A stretch of 64,000 nucleotides of DNA, from positions 16,069,395 to 16,133,394 of the forward strand of contig NC_065878.1 of assembly GCF_933775445.1 (NCBI RefSeq), given 5' to 3'. The position numbers and the translations under genes were made by a program. The notes beneath the pieces are model-generated. The model was not told the origin of the DNA. It did not search any database and saw only the letters and a program-made list of their open reading frames with translations. This DNA comes from Argentina anserina (lineage: Eukaryota > Streptophyta > Magnoliopsida > Rosales > Rosaceae). Of this stretch, positions 21,896 through 34,510 are shown piece by piece. Numbering within the stretch: position 1 is the stretch's first letter; each line of letters opens with the position of its first letter.

Positions 21896-22929
21896 CATGA
21901 CACTACCTACATAAACCCACGGTTTTAATTGTGGCATAAGTCAGGTTTACACGATCTTTGTGTGGCGCAATGCACACTTATATGATATTTGAGGTTGTTA
22001 TTATACATTTGTTTCGATTCTCCATAATCTTTTGTGTAATCGGTCATCATTTATTGATTTTGATCAAGCCATGAGTGTTCGCTCTCGGCTTTATTTAAAA
22101 CCGACAATACTTGTTGTAGCATATTCATGTCTCGTTGGAATGATGAAGCCCTTATTGATGTCTTGTTATGATATGTTTCCACCTTGTTTTGGTGATGATT
22201 TGTAGTGTTACATGCCATGCAATGCACTTTATATCCCACCGTTTCTAAAATATGGTGTGTTTTTCACAAAGTTCGAATTGAACTAACGCTCGTACAAGAT
22301 TAGGGGAGTGACAAACTATAACAGGTTTGCGAGTTACGGCCTTGATAGTATGGGCAAGATGTTCCGTTCACCGCCCGATTTTACCTCTAATGAAATCAAA
22401 AATTTGGTGAGCCCTTGTCTCAGCCCATAGGCATCCTGCAAGGCCTCCTTGCAGCCCCTAGCAAGCCCCCCCCCCCCCCCACAACCCCCTGCGAGGCCCC
22501 CTACATCCCCTCCACAGCTTCCCCCGCACAGCGTCCTCATGAACTCTTAGCCTTTTTTTGCTCTATTTTTATGCCAATAACCCTTTTTGGGTATGCCTAG
22601 GCAACATCGATCCTTTTATTTGGGTCTATAGTGTATGTACATGATATTTGCATGTCAAAATCACTTGTGAATGACGTTTTTGGGTCTAAAACCCTTAAGT
22701 AACGTTAAGCGGCCATTTGAGACTATATCAGTGCACTTACCGAGCTTTATATTTTGATATTTATATGTCTTGACCTCAGACTACTTGTCTCTATATTTTT
22801 GTTTTATGAATATGTTCAAGAGACTTTGAGTGCATAGGTAGAAGAACTTAAAACTATTAATGGATTTAGTTTTTAATCCCTTGTAACTATGAAGAGAACA
22901 ATGTCTTATGGCGTTATGATTCAAGTCAC

Positions 22930-23450
22930 ATGCTTTTATGTATCAAGAAATCAATTGAACCCATGAAATGGTTTTTGTCAGAGTAGTTGTCTACGTTGAT
23001 GAATTCACAATGATACTATGCATAAAACTTTGTGAGACGATAAGCTACTTGGAGACAATCTTTATGCCAACATTATTTAACACCTACAAACTCATTGTGA
23101 AAGAGTTCTTATGTATCACTTCTAACGATGTAGCGCATCTCATGAATCAAAATAGTGTGAATTGTATTATTTCACGATACTATGATTCAGAATAATGAAT
23201 CAATGACTCGTTTAGGCTATTCTTTTGAGCAAAGAAGTTAAACGAATCAATAAAATTCCTCCAAAGTAATGGAGATGTAATCTATGCATTAATAAGTGCA
23301 TAAGCCTCTCTATGATCCTTCATTAACTATGCTCAATCTTTAAGCATATTATTTAGCAAAATTTAGGAGTGACATACACCCTCCTACGCTAAAGAGAATG
23401 TGACATAAGATGGAAGCTGAAATTGGCTTATCATGATTCACTTTGAGCAT
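22930..23450 (+). pseudogene. Reverse-transcriptase fragment in copia B
   Basis: The ORF from 22968 reads VVYVDEFTMI where intact relatives have the catalytic YVDD box, then ETISYLETIF matching the following helix. Near 23345-23400 the frame reads like the downstream block that in relatives is LLARFSS, spaced by an insertion. YVDD has become YVDE, which would abolish catalysis. Confidence 0.65.
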
Positions 23451-24066
23451 AAAATATATTATGGTGATACATATATCATGGTTAAAATAAAATCATAACA
23501 CTTAGATGTTATGGAGCACCTAAAACAATGACAAAAGTTGAAAAGCCTAAAATTTCAGGATTTACAGATTGCGGACTTCTCATTGTGAGGACCGGTTCAC
23601 CTACTTTTAGGTAGGATATTGAGGTGCTACTTGTGGCCACTGATTTTTAGCATCTAAGGCTACCTACTCAAAAAATTGGAGGCCATTCGGAAACCTGGAA
23701 CATGGTGAATCGCTTGACACAAGTGGTGACTGACCTTGGGCACGTATTCCGTCCGGTTCGGTCCTTTTCCGACCGGTTCCGATAATGAGACCGGTGGCAT
23801 TAGATTTCTAACACCCACCTTTACTTACTCCTAAACTTTCGTAGCATTCGGGGTTCGGGAAATCAATGAACCATTAAAGGAAGTGTAAAACATAAGTTTG
23901 GTATTGGTTGTTAATGTGCCTAGTCTTCCAACGAACCAATTTTTTCGAACCATAAGCTACGGCTTATAGCATGTCTTGTTTTACGGTATCCATCTATACC
24001 ACCATCATTGACATTATGGTAGTAACGATTCGCATGTTAATGTTTCAAGTCTAACAATATGCATGT

Positions 24067-24453
24067 TTGCTAACAGATTATGTTAACGGTCTATCGTCCA
24101 CATATGTTATGTGTCAAATTGCGCCTTCACAAGCGCATAATGATGGGTTATTTGATGTTGAATTTTGTCTTCGAATAAGACATGAACTTCCATCTATGTC
24201 CGTATATAAAGACCTTAACAGACGATCTCGTTTAGTCACTTTTGATGAGTCAATTTCCGAGTCATTAGGAGGAGAGAAGAACAAGTTTGTTCAAACTAAA
24301 CTACTTGGTTTTGTTATGGTTTGTCCTATTGTGCCTCATCATGTTCCTAATAGTCCTACAAATATAAGTGACGAGAATAGAGATACATGCTGCAACTATG
24401 CCTGTAAGGATTCATGTCCGACAAATGGACATGTAGGCACTATTTGTTGGTGA
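24067..24453 (+). pseudogene. Integrase C-terminal fragment in copia B
   Basis: The ORF contains FDESISESLGG, matching the FDETVFPSLGG region that follows the integrase core in copia D and C, and then a CP-V-H stretch equivalent to WFVPTQSHFD. It starts within degenerate sequence and runs into a stop without the rest of the linker. About 280 bp on, near 24740, a DWPTYK word corresponds to the start of RT. Confidence 0.6.
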
Positions 24454-24954
24454 CGTGGTGACTCCACATATGTAGTAGTGGGTGTCACTAGGCCGTGGCT
24501 CTTACGAAAGTGTAGAGAGACCACTTTGTTCGATAGTGCTTCCTACTTGCAAGTTATGGAATAACTTAATCTATGATCAATGATACTCTCTCGTATGTGT
24601 TCTTGGATAATGATTATCATTGGGGGACGCCTCAATGTTAATACTAATCCAAATGAGAGATTTTGAAGAATGACGATATTGAATGAGTTTGATGTTGAAC
24701 CATACATACTCTGTTGAAGCAAAATTTCAACATTGTAGATTGGCCTACATATAAAGTGCTATCCAGCAAGAATTGATGGTGATGATCGACCTACGTCACT
24801 GCCACAGCCTCCTGGAAAGCCGTAGGATCCAATTTTAACAAAGAGATAGGTCATTGTATAGGTAATGCCAACACTGCACATGTAAACCTAACTGATGGTT
24901 TGTTCTCATAATACCTTGTCAGTTAGGTGTTTTCCAAAACAACTGAATTTGCAG

Positions 24955-25420
24955 CTTGTGGTCACATATCATCTCTATTGGGACTAAGTTAAGAGATGTA
25001 GATAAAGATCCTAAATGGATTGGTTTTAACCTAATTCAAGTACCTCTAGACCATGGAGCGTGATAACTTGATTAAGGTAAGGATATTAAAATGAAGTGTG
25101 ATGGACTCTTAATGAACTAAGAGTCAAATGCTGCAATTTCGAAGCTCCTTGCTTAAAACTCAAGACTCACCACCTTGACCATCAAATCAAATCTTTTTGA
25201 TTGGATAATGCAGGAGAATTCACTTCGAATAGTTTTATTGCATAGCCGAGATAGATGTTGAACATCCAGTAACCCCATGTTCATTCTTCAGAATGGATGA
25301 GTAGGAGCGACAATTAAGCGGTTATAACTTATAGCTAGGACCCTCGTTACGCATAAGTAATTTACCCATAACTGTTTGGGGATATATAATATTGCATGCA
25401 TCTATACTTAGAATGAAAAG
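24955..25420 (+). pseudogene. Integrase core fragment in copia B
   Basis: Broken frames give the segment around the first and second catalytic Asp (LDNAGEFTS near 25200) and later words matching VWGYIILHA near 25375-25400. The region lies after the integrase C-terminus and RT start of another fragment, so it belongs to a different, rearranged copy. Confidence 0.6.
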
Positions 25421-26565
25421 ATCTTGAGAATACTAGGTCTCGAAAGTGATGACCGTTATTAATGATGTTATTCATCGGTTGGCTAAAGGCAATAAGGACG
25501 TTAAACTGACATCTACAAGTATTCCATGAATCAGTCGAAGTCAGGAAAATACGTGTTTCCGTCGTTTGAGCGATGATAAGTCTTAAGAGATGAAACTTCT
25601 AACATTTAAGTACGATATCTGTATGCATGTACTTGTTGTAATATACTTGACTCGACATCTCATTCATTTTAAACTCGTAAGGCCAAGATGATGGTCGAGT
25701 GCGCCCACATATGTCAATGCTTGATCACAGCACGTTATAACATCAAATCTTAAATCTCAACACAAAAAGACACTTTAATAAACGATGTCAGAATCTGTCC
25801 AGATTTGAAAGTCAACTTCTATGGGACCTATATGGTAGCTTACTTGTTGGAAAATAGTGAATTAGGTACCATTAGAAATATCTATGTGGCTACTTTCCAA
25901 GGACATAAACCATTTGATCATATCTATTATATTGAGTGAGTAATTGCTGTTTTAGTAAAATATGACGGATCTGCCCGGAACCTGCAGCTGAGTCAACTCG
26001 ACATAACTTTGTAATCAGCTCAGGATGAATTCGGTTGTGAACCACATATCACTGGAAAGCCACGGGTCTCTACTTTCTAAAATGTTTTACGGTTCATCCA
26101 TACCTCTTGTATTGAATAAGTCATGACTATTTTTAAGTGCGTGAACGTCATACCACGCGTGAATTTGTTTTTTATTGCAAATTCTTGTTTTGAGTTGTTA
26201 TGCAAATCTCTCTCTTTTTATCCATGTACGGATAAGTGTACATGTTTGATTTAAGAATGTTTGGCGAGATTTGATATTCAAATCATTGGCCCATTGCTAC
26301 TTTTGAAGAATGTGAAGAGTGTTCGGATACGCTATTTATCTAAACTCCGAGATTGAGTTATCGATCAGGGGGAGTTATTTTGCATACTTCAGGAGGAGTC
26401 TATACCACATGTTATCTTAAACTGTAGTTGGTGCGTTGTGCTATTTTTCCCTTCGACCAAGCTTTTTATTTTACCCAAGCGGTTTTTATTTTGCTTGGGA
26501 AGGTTTTTACCGAGGCAACAGTATTGCACCATGACACATTAGGATCGCGATACAAGGGGAAGTGT

Positions 26566-26759
26566 TGTTGGAGAATTACTCTCCGTTATCTTCCGGTCTA
26601 TTTTGTCCTAATTAGTATATGTTAGTATAGATAAGGAATAATATATGATCCATTATTCAACTGGATACTCAATGTAATTCATATATATAAGGCCTCCTTA
26701 TCAATAAATAAAGATAATGATTCTACCTATTATGATTCATATTACGTTCTTCTGTAACA
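26566..26759 (+). repeat. 3' LTR of copia B
   Basis: Starts TGTTGGAGAATTACTCTCCG and ends CTTCTGTAACA. It lacks the MITE and so defines its empty site (ATCTTCCGGTC). It contains the box CATATATATAAGG. Confidence 0.8.
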
Positions 26760-27406
26760 AATTCATCATTATAGAGAATTCAAAAGCGAATTAAATAAAG
26801 AAATTTCACATTCTTGCATTCCAACTGTTGATTAAAAATTGTACACTACTCTACTTCCCTATATTTCCCTTTTGGCATCAATTCATGACAAGGTAGAACT
26901 GACTGAAACAAGTCAAACAACTAATTGGCGGATTGTGGCCCGTATCTTATGTTCCGGTGTAATACTTTGTCCATAAATTATATGTATATATGAACGACTG
27001 ATAAATCAAGTGAAGTAGCTCTTACTGTAGCAACATATCATGTTAATCTTGGTTTAGGGTAAAGGTTGTTAAGCTGATAAGATCTTCGATGTAGTCACGC
27101 TTGAAGAAGGAATTGTTGGGAAGCTAAAGCATGTTCAGTTTCTAGTATGGAACTATGGAAGGTAATATGGAATTTTCTTAGGTACTCACATGTATATGAT
27201 ACCCACATTTACAAATATGTTAATAAATTTATTGTCAATATGGTAAAATGAATCATTATTTAGGTCATTGTAGTTAATTATAGGTAATTACTTCACTTAT
27301 AATATTTTACAAGTTTTTGAACAAATTGTTTTAAACATAGTAATTTTTTTCAATAATATGTAAATGTGTAAAATGAATCTGATAATTTTATTATCAATGT
27401 TGTAAT
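26760..27406. other. AT-rich DNA between copia B and copia D
   Basis: No ORF, repeat end or RNA gene was recognised. Exon 1 of the MYB pseudogene was looked for here and not found. Confidence 0.5.
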
Positions 27407-27637
27407 TGTTAAAGGAAAAGCATTATTACTTTATTAGCGTGTCTTCGTCAAACTAACTGATGGAGACAATTAGGCAATCAGTATTGATATTTAGTTAATT
27501 ACGGATCTAAATTATGTAACGGATCAATTAGCGTTTATTGTCATTAAACTCATTGATATCTTTCCATGTAATATTTCCCCTATATAAAGGGGGTTCGTAA
27601 TAATACGAGCAGACCAATTCGGTTTCACTTTTATACA
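27407..27637 (+). repeat. 5' LTR of copia D
   Basis: Starts TGTTAAAGGAAAAG, ends CACTTTTATACA, and contains the promoter-like CCCCTATATAAAGGGGG, a symmetric context for a TATA box. Immediately downstream is TTATCAGCACG, the presumed primer-binding region. Confidence 0.9.
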
Positions 27638-28025
27638 TTATCAGCACGATAGCTTTATTCTGAGTTTTTCGCCAAAAAAAAAACATAAAACCATCATTTT
27701 TTTCGGCCACCGCTACCCTCGCTAGCAGCATCTGCATAGCTTGCTCGTTCCGACCAACCCTGATCGGTGACCCAGATCGCCGCACCCTGTCCCTGCGGCG
27801 ACGCTCCTCGGCGAGATCGGCGCCCCGTTTTCTTCCCTGCGACGACATAGCTCGGCGAGATCCACATCGACGCAGATCTCTGACGCGACCTTCGACCCGC
27901 GATCCCCGATCAACCAACACCGCACCAAATCTCTTCTGTTGCAGTAGATCCAACGATTCCTACCCGGACCCGCGACCCGTTTCGAAGAAAAAAAACAGAA
28001 ATATTTACCATATGGGTAAATTAAG

Positions 28026-29117
28026 ATGGCTGACCAAACTCGCCCGAATTTGCTATTTTGGACTCAGAAGGAATTGAGTACCATCGTTGGGTTTCTGATG
28101 TTGAAACGACGTTTGTGGAAAGGACTACACAACCACAATTTATCCTCCCACCGACAAAAAAGATGAACCGTTGGCAAAAACCAAAGCAAATGCCCTTGAG
28201 GCGGCATATTGATCAATGCTTGGTATTTGAGTACCTTCAGTTGAAAACACCCAAGGAACTGTGGGATGCCCTAAAGGGACGTTTTGGGAACATTCATGAC
28301 ACTTTGCTCCCATAATTAACTGTCCAGTGGAATGAAATCCGCTTACTTGACTACAAAAGGGTTAATGACTTCAACAAGGATATGTTGCGCTTGAAAGCAT
28401 GTCTCAGTTTCTGTGGCAAAGAACTCACAGAAGATGATATGATCCAGAAAACTCTATCAACTTTCCCTACTTCAGCACTTATACTAGCGAACTAGTATAG
28501 GTTGGAGTATGACAATAAAAGATCACTACCTTCCATAAATTGATTACAATGTTGCAAGTATATGAGCGTCATGATCAAGTTCTTCTGAACAATAATGTCA
28601 GGCCTGTTGGGACAAAGAAAATTCTCGTGGCTAACTATGGCAAGTTGAAGGATGGAAAGAACCCTAAAGCAAAGGGGACTGGACGTGCTGACCCTTACAC
28701 ACGTAGGGGCAATACACTACGAGGAAAATGATATGGAGGCCTTGGTATGGGCCATGGAATGGGCTGTGGAGGTCCTCCCAATGTATGGCACAGAGATGGT
28801 GGTGCATGTCGTAGTGGCCATGGTGGCACTCGACCTAGTGGTTACTAAGTGCAAAAGGCACTGAAAAACCCTCAAGCAAAAAAAGAAAGAGTTGGCAATG
28901 AACCTTGCTATAGGTGTGGAGACACTGCTCATTGGTATAAGAACTGTCATGCAAGCAACAGAGTAGCAGCTAATTATAAGAGGTATAGGGAGTCTAGAGA
29001 ACAAGGGCTCACTATATGGAGCAAAAAGGTCATGAACCTAATGTCAACCTCAAAATTTCATACTTTAATGGCAAGATGGACCCTGCGAAGTTAAGAGATA
29101 CTTCAGATTTTGATTAA
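28026..29117 (+). pseudogene. gag of copia D, frameshifted
   Basis: The ATG at 28026 opens MADQTRP; a one-base shift soon after moves to the frame reading LDSEGIEYHRWVSD, the typical start of copia Gag. Further on, YLQLKTPKELWDALKGRFG and the WNEIRLLDYKRVNDF region are well preserved. The zinc knuckle CYRCGDTAHWYKNC (CX2CX4HX4C, near 28907) is intact. The frame ends DTSDFD-stop (29115-29117), the same C-terminal wording as copia C, so the gag stop is ancestral rather than a later mutation. Several other stops show decay. Gag would form the virus-like particle and bind RNA. Confidence 0.8.
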
Positions 29118-29488
29118 TCTTTTTCATTTATTTCCAAGTTGAGTGTGAAGGCGTAATGCCTTATTTTAATTAGATTATTGGTTTGGTCTTAAAGTTTATT
29201 TTTCAATAATGGTTTGTTGAATTAGATTTCTATGTATGAGAATTATTTTGATTACCGTTGGATTATTAATAATTTTTCAGATTTTATTCTGAAATATTGA
29301 GATTGTTCAAGTTTTTAAATTATTATACATGGTTCGAAAATAACACTATTATTGATGTAAAGCAATACATCTATGCAATAAAAAGAAAAATTTTAGAATG
29401 AAAAGTATATCATTCGACCTACGCTAGAATACTCTAATGCATATGAGATATATATTTTTAATGATCACATCCAAATTTAATTGTAGCA
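29118..29488 (+). other. gag-pol spacer of copia D, intron-like
   Basis: The 371-bp AT-rich spacer has no coding potential. It ends AATTGTAG followed by CAATG, an acceptor-like site two bases before the pol ATG at 29489. A donor-like GGGTAAAT lies at 28015-28022, just before the gag ATG. Joining 28015 to 29487 would place an upstream ATG (28012) in frame with pol. See findings. Confidence 0.45.
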
Positions 29489-32400
29489 ATGAATCGAGAA
29501 GAAATAGAGTATTTAGCAGATTGTGCGACTACCCACACTGTATTAAGGAATCGACAATTATTTGTTGAATTAATTCCTTATAATTCATGTTTGTCTACTA
29601 TGACTAGATCCGACCAAATAGTAAAAGGGCGAGGAACTACCCAATTTTTCCTGCCAAATGGCACATTGTTGAAAATCACAAATGCTCTATATGCACCTAA
29701 AGCCCCTCGAACCTTGTTAAGCTTCAAAGATATTTGTACCTACGATTATCATCTGAACACTTATTGTGAGAATAGAATTGAATATTTGTGTCTGACTTCT
29801 CTTGAATGTGGAAGGACACGCGTTTTAGAGAAGATGAAGAGTCAAGATAATTGACTATATCTTACTACAATTTAGATTATTGAATCCTATGTTGTCACCA
29901 ATGTCGAAATTTGGGACACTGACTTAGACAGGCTTTGGCATGACCGATTAGGACATCCTGGTCGGGACATGATGGTCTGTATTCTAAAGAATTCACACGG
30001 ACATCCCTTCTTTCAAGGGAAAAATAAAAGGGGGCATCAATCCAATACGATGCATAGTGCTGGTTACACTACTCCAATGTAGTCATTGCCTTCTAAAGTA
30101 CTAGATGTGTTCATTCCCTCTGCCTCAATCACTATTTCCAAGGCACATAAGTCATTTTGCAAAGCCTGCTCTTTGACAAAAACATAATCGAGGCCTTCCT
30201 ATGCTAAAGATACGAAACAAAACATTTCATTCTTACAAAGGATACAAGGTGATATTTATAGACCTATCCATCCAGAATGCGGGCCATTTAAGTACTTTAT
30301 GGTTCTGGTGGATGCTTCGACTCGCTGGTCATATATTGCATTATTGTCCACACGAAACGCTACATTTGCAAAACTAGCACAAACTATTCGTTTAAGGGCT
30401 CACCACCTTGATCACCTTATTAAGTCTATAAGGCTTGATAACGCTGCAGAGTTTACATCAAAAGCATTTAATGATTATTGCATGTTTATTGGGATCGATG
30501 TAGAGCATCTTTTTCCCCATGTGCATACACAAAATGGTCTCGCTGAAGCCACCATCAAAAGGTTACACATGGTGGCTAGGGCCCTTGTTATGCGCACCAA
30601 CTTACTTATCAGTGCATGGGGTTATGCAATATTGCACGCAGCCTTGCTTATTCGTTTCAGACCTACTGCTAGCCAATCATTTTCTGCGTACCAGTTGGTT
30701 ACTGGATATGAGCCTGACATTTCACACTTACACATATTTGGTTGTGCTATATATGTGCCTATCGCACCCCCACAGCGCACAAAAATAGGTCTTCAGAGAC
30801 TACTATGTATTTATGTTGGATATGAATCCCTAACAATTATTTGCTATTTGGAACATTTGACAGACGATCGTTTTACCGCTAGATTTGCGTATTGTCACTT
30901 TGATGAGACAGTCTTCCCATCGTTAGGGGGAGATATGAAAAATGTTTTTCAAAGGGAACGACAGGAATTGTCATGGTTTGTCCCCACTCAATCTCATTTT
31001 GATCCCCGCACTCCACAATGTGAAAGTGAAGTGAAAAGAATAATCGATCTTCAGAACGTAGCAGATTTGATGCCTGATGCATTTTCTGATATCGCTAAAG
31101 TGACAAGATCAATATACCAGCTGTAAATGTGCCTGCAAGGTTAGAAGTCCCTAAAAAGGAGCATAGTGCTGTAGTAGGAGGCACTGCAACCACACTTAAT
31201 GGAGGTGTGGTTGAGGCCGTGGCTCCTCAAACGAAGAAGGGGAGGCCACTTGGTTTGACTCATACTCGCCCAAGGAAGAAAAGGACGACTAAGGCACAAC
31301 CATATCTATTAATCATCGATGTGGAGAATCCCTTTCATGAGATTATCTCTGATTATAGTTATGTACATGAATCATTACTGGAGAACGCTCCGATGTTTGA
31401 TATGACTCCAGAGAACAAAGAAATCACAATGAATTATGAGAGTGCACATAAGTTGATGGAAAGATCTTCCATACACATTGATGATGCATTTGCATATAAC
31501 TTTGCTCATGAAATAATAGAGCATGATGATATCGAACAACGCTATGTTGCAGAATTAGATTCACTGGCAAAAAGACAGGTATTTGGTCCGGTAGTGCTAA
31601 CCCCACCAAGTGTAAAGCATGTAGGATATAAATGGGTATTTGTCAGAAAGCGTAATGAGAAGAACGAAGTCCTAAGGTACAAGGCTCGCCTTGTGGCACA
31701 AGGTTTCTAACAACGCATTGGAATTGACTATGAGGAGACATACTCTCCCATAATAGACATCATAACGTTTCGTTACCTTGTTAGTTCGGTAGTTTCTGAA
31801 GGACTGAACATGCAGCTTATGGATGTGGTTACAACATATCTTTATGGAGATCTAGATACATAGATATATATGAAAGTGTCTGATGACCTTCAACTTCCCA
31901 AGTCAAGTGACTCTAAAACACGGAGTGCGTTTGCAATTAGGTTGAAACGCTCACTTTACGGACTAAAGAAATCCGGGCGGATGTGGTATACCCGTCTAAG
32001 TGACTACTTGATCGGGAAAGGATATAAGAATAATGAATTGTGTCCTTGTGTATTTATAAAGAAAACAAGTTCCGGATTTACTATTGTAGCTGTATATGTT
32101 GATGACATGAACATAATATGTATTCTTGACGAAATAAGAGAAACCACGAGCTATTTGAAATCCGAATTTGAGATGAAAGATCTTGGGAAAAATCGGTTTT
32201 GTCTAGGCCTTGAGCTAGAGCACCGAGCTTGTGGAATTTTAATCCACCAGTTTGCATATGTCAAAAAGATGCTCAGGCGATTTAACGTGGACAAAGTGCA
32301 CCATCTTAGTACTCTCATGATCGGTCGAAGTTTGGATGTAAAGAAAGATCTATTTCGCCCACAGGAAGAGGACGAAGAGGTACTAGGAGCTGAAACTCCC

Positions 32401-33125
32401 TACCTAAGTGCAATATGCGCATTATTGTAATTGGCCCAATGTACTCGACCAAATATTACATTCTCAGTGAACTTGTTAGCTAGATTTAGCTCAGCGCCAA
32501 CGCAATGTCATTGGAGTGGTGTCAAGAACATATTTCGATACCTAAAGGGAACCATTGACTTGGGTTTATTCTTTCCTTACAGTAAGACAGGAGAATCCTC
32601 AAATAGAATTTTATTTCCTAAAGAAAATGTAGATGAAAAAATTACTATCCCCTATTCTGAAACCCCAAATAATGTTTTGGTTGGTTTCGTTGATGTTGAG
32701 TACCTTTCTGACCCTTATAAAGGCCGTTCCCAAACTGGTTTTGTATTCACTATTGGAAAAATGGTGATATCTTGGAGATCAACCAAGCAAACCTTTATGG
32801 CTACCTCTTCGAACCACTCAGAGATTATTACTCTACATGAGGCGGTTCGTGAGTGCGTATGGCTAAGATCCATCATTACTCATATTCGAGGAACTAGTGG
32901 TTTAGGTTCTACCACTGAAGAGCTTACGTACATTTATGAAGATAATGCAGCTTGCATCGAACAGATTAAGCTAGATTATATCAAGGGTGACAATACGAAA
33001 CATATATCTCCAAAGTTTTTCTATAATCAGCAACAACAGGCTCTCCTCAACAGTCATTGCCTAAAATTACATTTGAGAAACATGTAAAGAATATAGGAAT
33101 GCGAAAGCTTTCTGAACTCCCTTGA
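29489..33125 (+). pseudogene. pol of copia D (protease-integrase-RT-RNase H), few stops
   Basis: Begins MNREEIEYLADCATTHTVL, protease with the catalytic Asp in LADC. Integrase has the His-His half (GHPGRD) near 29950, a long spacer, then FCKACS; the DDE core is at 30299-31126 with Asp in MVLVDASTRW, Asp in IRLDNAAEF and Glu in NGLAEATIKR. RT runs from about 31550 (GPVVLTPP) through YVDDMNII near 32095. RNase H has DVEYLSDP, SNHSEIITL and YEDNAACIE. In-frame stops interrupt at 31708-31710 (Ser to TAA), 31861 (TAG) and 32428 (Tyr to TAA), with a frameshift or deletion near 33050. Otherwise the frame is well kept. These enzymes would copy and insert the element. Confidence 0.85.
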
Positions 33126-33314
33126 TTAAAGTAAGAATTAGAGGGAGGGGTAGACTTTAGGGGAGTCTAGACCTACGCATGTCATTAGTGTGTTGTACTC
33201 TTTGTCCCTTCGACCAAGATTCATTTTGTCGCATTGGGTTTTATTATCTGGCAATGTTTTTGATGAGGCAACAGTTCACGCACTACTATGTCTTTGACTT
33301 GGCACAAGGGGGAG

Positions 33315-33543
33315 TGTTAAAGGAAAAATATTATTACCTTATTAGTGTGTCTTCGTCAAAGTAAATGACGGAGGAAATTAGGCAATCAGTATTGATATTT
33401 AGTTAATTACGGATCTAAATTATGTAACTGATCAATTAGCGTTTATTGTCATTAAACTGATTGATACATTTTCATGTAATATTTCCCCTATATAAAGGGG
33501 GTTCGTGATAATACGAGTAGACCAATTCCGTTTCACTTTTACA
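33315..33543 (+). repeat. 3' LTR of copia D
   Basis: Starts TGTTAAAGGAAAAATATT after the polypurine tract and ends CACTTTTACA. It matches the 5' LTR at about 93% by eye. Confidence 0.9.
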
Positions 33544-34224
33544 TTAATTTTTTAAAAATTGTTATCAATATAGTAATTTTGTTCAATTAGTTGTAAATGA
33601 ATGTATCGTATAGGCGACCCCAAGGTAATATAGACTTATAGAGCTTGGAAAAAAAGGTGATGAACTTAAAGCCGAGAAATCATGCATTCTTATAGGAGAC
33701 TATCAGACAGTATGATCTTGCAATTTTCTTTTTCTCCAAGGCATTGAGAAGTTCTACCAGTGCTAGTGATATTGGAAAGGTTTCTGCCTATCGTGCTGCC
33801 TGTTACTATAAATTGGCATGGCGAGAGATGATACTCTGATGCCGAAGCACGTTGATGTGTTTTCAAACGCCATTGATGTGATTCCAACATTTCAATTCTA
33901 AATATAGAGTGAGAATTGGGAGAAAAGCTTCAAAATCTTTGAGGAGTTAGAGCTTCAGAAATGGAAAGCGTCCATCAAATATTAAAAACATGCAAAGGGA
34001 AAGGAAAAAATTGAACTTGGCACTGCAAGTTCTATGGATAGGTAAGATAAATCAGCAACCATAATCAATATGTTTGATGTACAATGAACGGAATTGGTCA
34101 ATTGGATTTTTTTTTTTATAAAAAAAACTATTTCTTCTCAAATTTAAAGAATTTAGTGTGCATACATCAAATTACACGTTAACAGTACATAAGTATCATG
34201 ATGATTGAGTGAAGACTATCTTGA
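33544..34224. other. Unassigned sequence downstream of copia D
   Basis: The plus strand near 33740-33990 reads like ordinary coding DNA (for example NWEKSFKIFEELELQKWK near 33910-33965) but is broken by stops, and I do not recognise it. It might be a decayed exon. No structure supports a gene model. Confidence 0.3.
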
Positions 34225-34510
34225 GAAGTTTCAGCTTTCCAAAGGAATTGATGATATCTATGTTCCTCACCTTCATTAATGATACGTTGTGGAGGGTATC
34301 AGGTACTCCTCACTTTGTCTGTTTTAGATCAAAGGTTTCCAAAAACACAAGCTTTTGAATGTTCTTGAGAACAATAACAACACTAGCTACTCTTTCTTAT
34401 ACTTACCTATTTAAAAAGAATCAGAGTAAAAACATGTTTGGAAATCTCCTTCAAATCAGATAAATCTTCTAAATCCAAAACTTTTATAAACGTACTTAAT
34501 TTAAGCAACA
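34225..34510 (-). pseudogene. Possible NLR leucine-rich-repeat remnant
   Basis: On the minus strand, broken frames read FIKVLDLEDLSDLKEISKHV (about 34490-34430) and, after an interruption, LKNIQKLVFLETFDLKQTKV (about 34355-34300). This spacing of Leu and the phrases KVLDLE, LKEI and LETFDLK resemble the LRRs of CC-NBS-LRR (RPM1-type) immune receptors. Stops and shifts separate the pieces, and no NB-ARC domain was found nearby. Such receptors sense pathogen effectors; this fragment would not. The evidence is short and could be coincidence. Confidence 0.4.

Larger units (their letters stand above)
19072..26759 (+). mobile_element. Ty1/copia retrotransposon B, scrambled and nested
   Basis: The LTRs are 19072-19496 (enlarged by a MITE) and about 26566-26759, with boundaries uncertain by about 3 bp. 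The phrase AAATT occurs at both outer flanks (19067-19071, 26759-26763) and may be the target duplication. Inside, pol pieces are out of order: an RT and later fragment at 22930-23450, an integrase C-terminal piece at 24067-24453, an RT start near 24740 and an integrase core at 24955-25420. A correct element runs integrase then RT, so this is a composite of at least two or three broken copies. A hAT MITE (21282-21895) and a poly-C run (22469-22481) lie within. The polypurine tract ACAAGGGGAAG precedes the 3' LTR. Confidence 0.75.
27407..33543 (+). mobile_element. Ty1/copia retrotransposon D, nearly intact structure
   Basis: A 6.1-kb element with 231-bp and 229-bp LTRs that differ at roughly 16 positions by eye. 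The flanks GTAAT and TTAAT agree at four of five bases as a possible target duplication. Order is leader, gag, 371-bp spacer, then pol in the order protease, integrase, RT, RNase H. TTATCAGCACG follows the 5' LTR; ACAAGGGGGAG precedes the 3' LTR, and a second purine tract TTAGGGGAGTCTA lies about 150 bp before that. A handful of stop codons and frameshifts make it non-autonomous. Confidence 0.9.

Noticed and set aside
22334..22600. Gly-rich and Pro-rich ORFs around 22.4-22.6 kb
   Set aside because: They are translations of a poly-C run and C-rich DNA inside copia B; no domain, signal or codon pattern supports a gene.
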